A stretch of 5,072 bases of DNA from CAZTYW01 sp964617695. Its GTDB lineage: Bacteria > Chloroflexota > Dehalococcoidia > UBA2247 > RBG-13-53-26. The DNA lies in contig CAZTYW010000088.1 of the NCBI GenBank assembly GCA_964617695.1, forward strand, positions 1 through 5,072. The letters are read 5' to 3'. Every line of letters starts with the position of its first letter. Position 1 is the stretch's first letter. The notes beneath the pieces were generated by a model. It was not told where the DNA came from, did no database searches, and was given only the letters and a program-made list of their open reading frames with translations. Shown piece after piece: positions 1 through 5,072 of this stretch. Both the position numbers and the translations under genes were made by a program.

Positions 1-11
1 GAACCCAAGCT

Positions 12-36
12 GGGCCAGCCGCTCCGAGGCTGGCCC
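12..36 (+). terminator. GC-rich stem-loop, possible end of an upstream transcript
   Basis: A perfect 9-base inverted repeat, GGGCCAGCC at 12-20 and GGCTGGCCC at 28-36, encloses a 7-base loop (GCTCCGA). It lies just before the -35 box of the next gene. This is the shape of an intrinsic terminator stem for a gene left of the window. The bases after it (CCATCATTT) give only a weak T-run, so factor-independent termination is uncertain. It could equally be an mRNA 3' end structure. Confidence 0.4.
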
Positions 37-43
37 CCATCAT

Positions 44-73
44 TTGCGGAACGTAGCCCTTCTTAGTTATAAT
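44..73 (+). promoter_or_regulatory. Sigma-70-type promoter giving a near-leaderless transcript
   Basis: A -35 box TTGCGG (44-49) and a perfect -10 box TATAAT (68-73) are separated by 18 bases. The -10 box ends 9 bases before the ATG at 83. With the usual distance from -10 to +1, transcription would start around A81-A83, leaving a leader of about 0-2 bases. No Shine-Dalgarno sequence lies before that ATG, which fits leaderless translation. The short local drop in G+C around 60-75 also stands out from the G+C-rich surroundings. Confidence 0.65.
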
Positions 74-82
74 CTTGTCCAA

Positions 83-1306
83 ATGGGCGATAAGGCCTTG
101 GCCGGACTCAAGGTAATCGAATGGGCCGAGTTTATCGCCGGACCCTACTGCGGCAAGCTGCTGGCCGACCTGGGCGCCGAGGTAGTCAAAGTCGAGACAC
201 CCGGCGCCGGCGATGAGGCCAGGCAGCGCGGACCCTTCCCCGACCACATACCGCACCCAGAAAAGAGCGGGCTGTTCCTCTACCTGAACTCAAACAAGCT
301 CGGAGTCACCCTGGACGTGGAGAAGGCTACCGGGGCCAAAATCTTCAAGGAGCTGCTGCAGACGGCCGACATCCTGATTGAAGACCACGCGCCGGCTACC
401 ATAGAAGCCATGGGCCTGGACTACCCGAACCTGCAGAAGGTGAATCCGGCGCTGGTCATGGTGTCCATCACCGCCTTCGGGCAGACGGGGCCGTACAGGG
501 ACTACAAGGGTTACGCCATCAACTCCAGCGCCCTCGGAGGGCAGAGCGTCTGCGCCGGCGAGCCCGGCCGCGAGCCCCTGACCCCGCCGCTGTGCCTGGG
601 GCACTATCAGAGCGGCGCAGCCGGGGCAACGGCCGCCATGGCAGCCCTTTTCGCCCGGGAGCTGAGCGGAAAGGGACAGCAGGTCGACGTGTCAGAGGCC
701 CAGGTCTGGGCCACCCTTCACACGGGCAATCAGGAGTCGTCCTTCATCATGCATGGCATGAAGCGGATGCGGTGGGGCCACCGCACTCCGGGAGTCTATC
801 CCTACACCATCCTGCCGTGCAAAGATGGCTTCATGAGCATGATCGCCATACAGGGCTACCAGTGGAAGAGGTTCCTGGAGTTGATGGGAGATGGGAAGGT
901 GCCTGAGTGGTACGCCAGTGACCCCAGGTTCCAGGACCGCCGTGAGCTCAGCCTGAAGTATGCCGACGAAATGGATGGCCTGCTGGCACCGTGGCTGACG
1001 TCGCATACCAAGCAGGAAATATACCAGATGTGCCTCGAAAAGAGGGTGCCCTTCGCCCCGGTGAGGAACATGGAAGAGGTGGTGACTGACGAGCATCTCA
1101 TCGTCAGGGAGTACTTCGTGGAGGTGGACCATCCGGAAGCAGGCAAGTTCAAGTACCCCGGTGCTCCCGGCAAGCTCTCGGAAACGCCCTGGGCAATAGA
1201 CACGCCTGCGCCCCTGCTGGGACAGCACAACGAGGAAGTCTACTGTCAGCGGCTCGGATACAGTAAGAAAGACCTGGCTGACCTGCGCACGGGAGGAGTC
1301 ATTTGA
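83..1306 (+). CDS. CaiB/BaiF family (class III) CoA-transferase, probably non-catalytic subunit
   Basis: Predicted CoA-transferase of the formyl-CoA transferase/CaiB fold, 407 residues from the ATG at 83, the usual length for the family. The family signature is visible near the N-terminus (GLKVIEWAEFIAGPYCGKLLADLGAEVVKVE), followed by ADILIED, ITAFGQTGPY, and a C-terminal LGQHNEEVY motif. A frame extension to a TTG at 44 would add 13 residues (MRNVALLSYNLVQ), but that stretch overlaps the promoter, has no ribosome binding site and is not typical of the family, so ATG 83 is preferred. The catalytic Asp of class III enzymes normally sits in a motif like LGDxxxG; here the matching segment reads LGHYQSG, with His174, and there is no Asp between D140 and D202. 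The adjacent, overlapping paralog keeps the Asp. I infer that this is the structural partner in a heteromer, as in two-subunit enzymes such as benzylsuccinate CoA-transferase BbsEF. The substrate is unknown. Confidence 0.85.
   Translation: MGDKALAGLKVIEWAEFIAGPYCGKLLADLGAEVVKVETPGAGDEARQRGPFPDHIPHPEKSGLFLYLNSNKLGVTLDVEKATGAKIFKELLQTADILIEDHAPATIEAMGLDYPNLQKVNPALVMVSITAFGQTGPYRDYKGYAINSSALGGQSVCAGEPGREPLTPPLCLGHYQSGAAGATAAMAALFARELSGKGQQVDVSEAQVWATLHTGNQESSFIMHGMKRMRWGHRTPGVYPYTILPCKDGFMSMIAIQGYQWKRFLELMGDGKVPEWYASDPRFQDRRELSLKYADEMDGLLAPWLTSHTKQEIYQMCLEKRVPFAPVRNMEEVVTDEHLIVREYFVEVDHPEAGKFKYPGAPGKLSETPWAIDTPAPLLGQHNEEVYCQRLGYSKKDLADLRTGGVI
1291..1298 (+). promoter_or_regulatory. Strong Shine-Dalgarno for the second CoA-transferase
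   Basis: GGGAGGAG lies inside the last codons of the first CoA-transferase gene, 4 bases before the TTG start at 1303. It supports the unusual TTG as a true start and coupling of the two genes through the TTGA overlap. It contrasts with the first gene, which has no such site. Confidence 0.7.
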
Positions 1307-2520
1307 GCACCACAGATCAGTTCCCCCTCAGTGGCTACCGGGTGATCAATTTCGGCTGGGTGTTCGCCGGCCCGTATCTGGCCACCATGATGGGCGACCT
1401 TGGTGCCGAAGTGATAAAGGTGGAGACCAGGAGCCGCCTCGATTCCATGCGCCTCAGCCCGGACAACCTGGACAGAGACCCCGACAGAGACCCCTGGTTC
1501 CACAGCGGTGTCCGCAACCAGCTGAGTGTCACCATAGACATGGCCCAGCCGCAGGCCATACCTCTGCTGAAGGAACTCGTCAAGATAAGCGACATAGTGG
1601 TGGAGAACTTCTCACCCAAGGTACTGAAGCAGCACGGCCTGGGCTATGAATCCTTGAAGGCAATAAATCCGGGCCTGATCATGATTTCGCTGCCCGCAAC
1701 CGGGCACTATGGCCCCCTCAGAGACGCACAGACCTACGGGCCTTCCCTGACCGGCCTGGCCGGGGTCGACGGTCTGGTGGGATACAACGGCGAGCGTGTG
1801 CTGGGGCTGCAGCAGGCCTATGCCGACGTAAACAGCGCCCTTCACGGAGCCTTTACCGCACTGGCCGCTCTGTACTACCGCAAGAGAACCGGCAAGGGAC
1901 AGTTCGTCGACATGGCCCAACTGGAAGCGGTGATCAGCATCGCAGGTGAGGCAATCATGGAATACACCATGAACGGCACCGTGCTGGGAACACTGGGCAA
2001 TCGCTACCCCACCATGTGCCCGCACAACAACTACCGCTGCAAAGACGACGACACCTGGGTCTCCATCGGCGTCAAGACCGACGAGGAATGGAGCAGCTTC
2101 TGTGAAGCCATCGGCAACCCCGCCTGGACAAAGGACGATAGATTCGCCGACAAGTACAGCCGCCAGCGAAATCAGGAAGAGCTGGACAGGCTCATCTCCG
2201 ACTGGACCGCCAGCTACACTTACTACGAGGTTACTCAGATTCTCCAGAAGGCGGGAGTGGCCGCGGCGCCCTGCCTGGACACCGAGGGCAGGTTCTTCGA
2301 CCCCCACCTTCAGGAGAGGAAGACCTATCTGGAGGTCGAGCACCCGGTAACCGGCGTGGACTTCGTTGCCAATTCGGCCTGGAGGCTACCGGATAACCCA
2401 ACCCAGGTCTACGCCCGTTCACCGGTGCTTGGAGAGCACAATAGCTACGTGTTCAAACAACTTCTCGGCATGTCAGACGGCGAGATCGCCCGGCTTGAGG
2501 CCGAGAAGATTATCTATTGA
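1303..2520 (+). CDS. CaiB/BaiF family (class III) CoA-transferase, probable catalytic subunit
   Basis: Predicted class III CoA-transferase of 405 residues that would move CoA between carboxylic acids through aspartyl-anhydride and thioester intermediates. Family features in order: GYRVINFGWVFAGPY and LGAEVIKVET (residues 11-42), SDIVVENF (96-103), the catalytic-position segment AYADVNSALHG (172-182) with Asp175, TGKGQFVDM (196-204), YRCKDDDTWVSIG and TDEEW in the middle, and LGEHNSYVF near the C-terminus. It starts with TTG, overlapping the stop of the upstream paralog as TTGA, behind a strong GGGAGGAG. The overlap implies co-transcription and coupled translation at matched amounts, as expected for two subunits of one enzyme. 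Possible substrates include succinyl-type adducts or other dicarboxylic or aromatic acids; nothing in the window picks one, since no neighbouring dehydrogenase, hydratase or ligase gene is visible. Confidence 0.88.
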   Translation: MSTTDQFPLSGYRVINFGWVFAGPYLATMMGDLGAEVIKVETRSRLDSMRLSPDNLDRDPDRDPWFHSGVRNQLSVTIDMAQPQAIPLLKELVKISDIVVENFSPKVLKQHGLGYESLKAINPGLIMISLPATGHYGPLRDAQTYGPSLTGLAGVDGLVGYNGERVLGLQQAYADVNSALHGAFTALAALYYRKRTGKGQFVDMAQLEAVISIAGEAIMEYTMNGTVLGTLGNRYPTMCPHNNYRCKDDDTWVSIGVKTDEEWSSFCEAIGNPAWTKDDRFADKYSRQRNQEELDRLISDWTASYTYYEVTQILQKAGVAAAPCLDTEGRFFDPHLQERKTYLEVEHPVTGVDFVANSAWRLPDNPTQVYARSPVLGEHNSYVFKQLLGMSDGEIARLEAEKIIY

Positions 2521-2597
2521 GCCGAACCAGTCTCGGCAAGACCGGAGACCCAGACCTCTCCAACATCCCGTACCATAAACTGATGATGCCCCGTTCG

Positions 2598-2607
2598 GAT
2601 TCGAATC
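2598..2607. repeat. 10-base perfect palindrome in the rsmG leader
   Basis: GATTCGAATC is a perfect palindrome 21 bases before the rsmG start, in the 108-base gap between the second CoA-transferase and rsmG. It could be a regulator half-site pair or chance. A weak -10-like TAAACT (2576-2581) lies just upstream, without a convincing -35 box, so whether rsmG has its own promoter here is open. Nothing else in the gap is persuasive. Confidence 0.25.
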
Positions 2608-2628
2608 AAGAGGTCACAGGAAGCCGCC

Positions 2629-3348
2629 ATGATGGAGAAGCTCGTCCAGGGCGCTGAACAGCTTGGTCTCACCCTGACCGCCAGGCAGGTGCACCAGTTC
2701 CAGCTATACTACCAAGAACTGGTAGAGTGGAACAAGAGGATCAACCTCACCGCCATCACCGACTACGAAGAGGTGCAACTCAAGCATTTTGTGGACGGCC
2801 TGACCCTGGTGCCCGCCCTGCGGGACGCCGCGGGGGCAAAGGAGGGCTTCACCCTGCTGGACATCGGAACCGGAGCAGGGATACCCGGAATCCCCGTGAA
2901 AATCCATCTGCCCAAAATCAGGCTGACTCTGCTGGACTCGATAGCCAGGAAGACGGCTTTCCTCAAATACATCGTTGGCAGGCTGGGGTTGGATTATGTA
3001 AACGTGGTAACCGGCCGGGCCGAGCAGATCGCCCATCAACCCGAATACCGAGCCAAGTTTGACTTTGTGGTCTGCCGCGCTGTGAGCAAGCTTTCGACGT
3101 TGGCCGAGCTGACCCTGCCCTTCTGTCGGGAGGGTGGTCTGGCTATCGCCCCGAAAAAAGGGGACATCGGGGAGGAACTGGAGCAGGCAGCCCGCGCCGT
3201 GTCTATCCTCGGCGGCGTGACGAGACAGACCAGGCGTGTAGACGTGGAGCTGTTGGAGCCGCGGCTCCTGGTCATAATGGAGAAGGTCTCACCCACCCCA
3301 GATAAGTACCCGCGCCGGGCTGGTATGCCGGCCAAGCGCCCCCTTTGA
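2629..3348 (+). CDS. rsmG: 16S rRNA (guanine(527)-N(7))-methyltransferase RsmG
   Basis: Methylates N7 of G527 in the 530 loop of 16S rRNA, using S-adenosylmethionine, in the cytoplasm. The protein is 239 residues, full length for the family. Visible are the RsmG N-terminal signature EWNKRINLTAIT (33-44) and KHFVDGL (52-58). The SAM-binding motif I is LLDIGTGAGIPGIP (76-89), with acidic residue Asp103 in LLDSIARKTAFL after the next strand. VTGRAEQ (127-133), FDFVVCRAVSKL (144-155) and the typical end KYPRRAGMPAKRPL (226-239) follow. The start is ATG at 2629; a second ATG follows at once at 2632, and AGGAAG (2618-2623) can serve either. In other bacteria loss of this methylation gives low-level streptomycin resistance. 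It is often near gidA or parAB, but here it sits between CoA-transferase and repair genes, so it is probably its own unit. Confidence 0.96.
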   Translation: MMEKLVQGAEQLGLTLTARQVHQFQLYYQELVEWNKRINLTAITDYEEVQLKHFVDGLTLVPALRDAAGAKEGFTLLDIGTGAGIPGIPVKIHLPKIRLTLLDSIARKTAFLKYIVGRLGLDYVNVVTGRAEQIAHQPEYRAKFDFVVCRAVSKLSTLAELTLPFCREGGLAIAPKKGDIGEELEQAARAVSILGGVTRQTRRVDVELLEPRLLVIMEKVSPTPDKYPRRAGMPAKRPL

Positions 3349-3349
3349 A

Positions 3350-3382
3350 GGGAACCGGCGGGAAGGGCCCATCCTGGTTCCC
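3350..3382 (+). terminator. Stem-loop after rsmG, possible terminator
   Basis: Two bases after the rsmG stop, GGGAACCGG (3350-3358) can pair with CTGGTTCCC (3374-3382) as nine pairs, one of them G-U, around a 15-base loop. There is no T-run after it, so it is not a classical intrinsic terminator. It may act with Rho or mark a processed 3' end. Confidence 0.35.
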
Positions 3383-3434
3383 GAAGTCGCCCCGGTTGAT
3401 CAGCCACAGTGGGCGCGATCGCAGCTCAAACCAC

Positions 3435-3463
3435 TTGCCGCGGGGCAGAGCAAAGCCTAAGAT
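3435..3463 (+). promoter_or_regulatory. Candidate sigma-70-type promoter for the nuclease gene
   Basis: TTGCCG (3435-3440) and TAAGAT (3458-3463) are separated by the ideal 17 bases, each matching four of six consensus positions. Transcription would start near 3470, giving a leader of about 97 bases before the ATG at 3567. The leader would begin just ahead of the hairpin at 3476-3519. The match is moderate and unproven. Confidence 0.4.
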
Positions 3464-3475
3464 AGACATGGGAAA

Positions 3476-3519
3476 CGGACTTCTTCCTGTGCGCGGTCGG
3501 AGGAAAGGACCTGCGTCCG
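3476..3519 (+). other. Potential stem-loop in the nuclease leader
   Basis: CGGAC (3476-3480) pairs with GTCCG (3515-3519), and inside it TTCCT (3484-3488) pairs with AGGAA (3501-3505), closing a 12-base loop. An asymmetric internal loop (3 and 9 bases) separates the two helices. The element falls entirely in the predicted leader of the following gene. It does not match any riboswitch I can identify. A short ORF, ATG at 3468 to TGA at 3524 (18 codons), runs through it; I do not call it a gene. Confidence 0.3.
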
Positions 3520-3566
3520 GTTGAAAGCAGGCGCGTTAGACCATCGGTTCCAAGGGGGTCAGAGTA

Positions 3567-4073
3567 ATGGAGACGTTTCTGATAGGTGTGGTCATTGCCC
3601 TGCTACTAATCATCGTCGTCCTGCTTATCAGACTGAGGCCAGCAAGAACGCCTCAGGTAGAACAGTACTTGAGCGACCTCCGGCTGAGGCTGGACTCCCT
3701 GACTTCAACGGCCGCAGTATCAGCGCGGGACATCAAGGATGCGCACGAAATCCTGAGCAGACTGCCCAGGGAGGTGCTGCAGTCAATAACGGGGAGCCTC
3801 AGCAAGAGAAGCGGCAGACTGCATGAACTGATGGCCACCTTCGAGCTGACGCACTACGACAGACTGTTCTACCTCGGTGAGCCCATCGATTTCATAGGGA
3901 TCAAATACGACCAGAGCGTAGACTTTATCGAGGTCAAAACGGGCAGGTCACAACTGACGCCCGACGAGAAAAGACTCAAAGAGCTAATTGACTGGAAGAG
4001 AGTCAACTACATTCCGCTGGCGGTGGAGAAGATAGGAATAGCGGAGGAGGTTGATACAGAGGCAAACGCCTAG
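3567..4073 (+). CDS. Membrane-anchored Holliday-junction-resolvase-like endonuclease (PD-(D/E)XK fold)
   Basis: A 168-residue protein that resembles the predicted endonuclease family distantly related to archaeal Holliday junction resolvases (COG4741 / Endonuc_Holl type; recognised from motifs, not by search). Residues 4-22 form one hydrophobic segment (FLIGVVIALLLIIVVLLI) followed by Arg-rich residues 22-27, so the rest should face the cytoplasm as an N-in or signal-anchor topology allows. Residues about 30-78 look helical and may be a linker or coiled coil. The nuclease part has RSGRLHE (81-87) with Glu87, FLGEPIDFIGIK-like strand with Asp108, and the E-x-K pair Glu122-Lys124 in VDFIEVKTG, then SQLTPDEKRLKELID. 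This Glu...Asp...Glu-x-Lys order is that of PD-(D/E)XK enzymes. The start is ATG 3567 with AAGGGGGT 8 bases upstream. uvrB follows 58 bases later, which hints at DNA repair or recombination. Its true substrate is unknown. Confidence 0.8.
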   Translation: METFLIGVVIALLLIIVVLLIRLRPARTPQVEQYLSDLRLRLDSLTSTAAVSARDIKDAHEILSRLPREVLQSITGSLSKRSGRLHELMATFELTHYDRLFYLGEPIDFIGIKYDQSVDFIEVKTGRSQLTPDEKRLKELIDWKRVNYIPLAVEKIGIAEEVDTEANA

Positions 4074-4116
4074 CTTCCCCAGAACCGGTCCCGCTCAGCC
4101 AGCGATCGTTTGCCTC
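4059..4116. repeat. Perfect 10-base inverted repeat spanning the nuclease stop and uvrB leader
   Basis: GAGGCAAACG (4059-4068), in the last codons of the nuclease gene, is the exact inverse complement of CGTTTGCCTC (4107-4116), with 38 bases between. The right arm ends 15 bases before the uvrB ATG. It could form a long-looped stem at the junction, or be a split operator. No T-run follows. I see no GAACxxxxGTTC-type SOS box in the gap. Confidence 0.45.
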
Positions 4117-4131
4117 ACCCTGGTTCAGACT

Positions 4132-5072
4132 ATGCCCCAGTTCGAAATCGTCTCGGACTTCTGGCCCACCGGAGACCAGCCCCAGGCAGTGCAGGAGCTG
4201 GTGGACGGACTGGCGCACGGGTACGGGCACCAGACGCTTGTGGGAGTAACCGGCAGCGGCAAGACCTTCACCATGGCCAACGTCATCGAGAAGGTACAGA
4301 AACCCACTCTGGTGATCTGCCATAACAAGACCCTGGCCGCGCAGCTATGCACCGAGTTCAAGGAGTTCTTCCCCAACAACGCAGTGGAGTATTTCGTCAG
4401 CTACTATGACTACTATCAGCCTGAAGCGTACATCCCCCAGACGGATACCTACATAGAGAAAGAGACAGACATAAACGAGGAGATCGACAAGCTGCGCCAC
4501 GCTGCCACCCGTGCCCTGTTTGAACGAACAGACGTGGTAATCGTGGCTTCGGTCTCCTGCATCTATGGCCTGGGCTCGCCGGAGGAGTACCACAGCTTCG
4601 TGGTCAGCCTGAGGAAAGGCGAAAAACGGAACCGCAACAGGATAGTGCGTCAGTTGGTGGACATGCAGTATCAGCGAAACGACGTCGACTTCACCCGTGG
4701 CAGGTTCCGCATCCGCGGGGACACCCTGGAGGTCCAGCCCGCCTACGAAGAGACGGCAGTGCGGATTGAGTTCTGGGGCGATGAGATCGAGCGCATCGTC
4801 GAGGTCGACCCTCTTACGGGAGAGCTGCTGGCACAGCGGGAACAGATAGACATCTACCCGGCCAAGCATTTCGTCACCTCATATGACAAGCTGGTGGCAG
4901 CCATAGCCGACATTCGCCTGGAGCTTGAGGCAAGGCTGAGAGAGCTAGGCGACCGTGGGAAACTCCTGGAGGCAGCCAGGCTCGAGGCACGTACCAACTA
5001 CGACATGGAGATGCTCCAGGAAGCGGGGTATTGCACCGGCGTGGAGAACTACTCCCGTCACCTGTCACGCCG
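4132..5072 (+). CDS. uvrB: UvrABC system protein B (excinuclease subunit UvrB), 5' part only
   Basis: UvrB is the damage-verifying helicase-like subunit of nucleotide excision repair; it is loaded by UvrA and recruits UvrC. The window holds 313 codons, a little under half of a usual UvrB, and the frame is still open at the edge. Visible are the N-terminal FEIVSDFWPTGDQPQAV, Walker A GVTGSGKT (38-45) with Lys44, HNKTLAAQL, and the aromatic beta-hairpin VSYYDYYQPEAY (89-100) that is inserted between DNA strands. DTYIEKETDINEEIDKLRH, VASVSCIYGLGSPEEY (138-153) and the UvrA-binding domain 2 with RGRFRIRGDTLEVQPAY (189-205) follow. No key residue is missing in the visible part; the Walker B and C-terminal UvrC-binding regions lie outside. 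ATG 4132 gives the normal N-terminus. No clear Shine-Dalgarno precedes it, so initiation may be weak or depend on transcription context. Confidence 0.97.
   Translation, partial: MPQFEIVSDFWPTGDQPQAVQELVDGLAHGYGHQTLVGVTGSGKTFTMANVIEKVQKPTLVICHNKTLAAQLCTEFKEFFPNNAVEYFVSYYDYYQPEAYIPQTDTYIEKETDINEEIDKLRHAATRALFERTDVVIVASVSCIYGLGSPEEYHSFVVSLRKGEKRNRNRIVRQLVDMQYQRNDVDFTRGRFRIRGDTLEVQPAYEETAVRIEFWGDEIERIVEVDPLTGELLAQREQIDIYPAKHFVTSYDKLVAAIADIRLELEARLRELGDRGKLLEAARLEARTNYDMEMLQEAGYCTGVENYSRHLSR

Noticed and set aside
44..82. TTG at 44 as an alternative start of the first CoA-transferase.
   Set aside because: No ribosome binding site, the extension lies on top of the -35 and -10 boxes, and the extra 13 residues are outside the normal family start.
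1612..2343. A 243-codon open frame on the - strand inside the second CoA-transferase gene, and similar long - strand frames at 692-1228 and 4345-4869.
   Set aside because: They lie antisense to clearly recognised genes, their products resemble no family I know, and G+C-rich codon use makes such open shadow frames common.
2592..2610. TTCGGATTCGAATC resembles a tRNA T-arm loop (GTTCGAATC).
   Set aside because: No acceptor stem, D-arm or anticodon arm can be placed around it, and the spacing to rsmG leaves no complete tRNA.
3425..3462. Partial likeness to a class I cyclic-di-GMP riboswitch (CAAACC, then GCAAAGCC and TAAG).
   Set aside because: The order of short words is suggestive, but the required helices, GAAA tetraloop and receptor layout and the second domain are not visible, and the candidate promoter overlaps this stretch.
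3521..3826. A 101-codon + strand frame overlapping the start of the nuclease gene.
   Set aside because: It overlaps, in another frame, the well-supported nuclease gene and its product is low-complexity and polar with no recognisable motif.
4081..4131. AACCGGT-type sequence as a LexA/SOS box before uvrB.
   Set aside because: GAACCGGTCC has only the left half of a GAACxxxxGTTC box; the right half does not match.

Overview
The window carries five genes, all on the + strand, in G+C-rich DNA with compact bacterial spacing. From left to right: a promoter and a tandem pair of class III (CaiB/BaiF family) CoA-transferase genes; rsmG (16S rRNA G527 methyltransferase); a small membrane-anchored nuclease related to Holliday-junction resolvases; and the first 313 codons of uvrB, which runs off the right edge.

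The source looks like a free-living bacterium. A member of the Chloroflexota (Dehalococcoidia-like) is my best guess. The grounds are the mix of CaiB/BaiF transferases with an archaeal-flavoured predicted nuclease of the COG4741 type, the G+C-rich codon use, and a promoter placed so that its transcript would be almost leaderless. This is an inference from gene content and style; no rRNA or other taxonomic marker has been compared.

Region 1-2520: a GC-rich hairpin (probably the end of an upstream gene) is followed by a good sigma-70-type promoter whose -10 box lies 9 bases before the ATG of the first CoA-transferase. The two transferase genes overlap by four bases (TTGA) and are probably translationally coupled. 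Only the second keeps the aspartate expected at the catalytic position; the first has histidine there and no aspartate for about 60 residues around it. This suggests a heteromeric enzyme with one active and one non-catalytic subunit. The substrate cannot be read from the sequence.

Region 2521-3348: a 108-base gap with a 10-base palindrome, then a complete rsmG. Region 3349-3566: a 218-base gap holding a stem-loop after rsmG, a candidate promoter and a hairpin-forming leader for the next gene. Region 3567-5072: the nuclease gene and uvrB, separated by 58 bases. A perfect 10-base inverted repeat straddles the nuclease stop codon and reaches to 15 bases before uvrB. The nuclease next to uvrB hints at a role in DNA metabolism, but this is context only.

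I see no tRNA, rRNA, CRISPR array, insertion sequence or phage gene. The content is mostly housekeeping and catabolic. The points most worth attention are the asymmetric CoA-transferase pair, the membrane-tethered nuclease beside uvrB, and the near-leaderless promoter.
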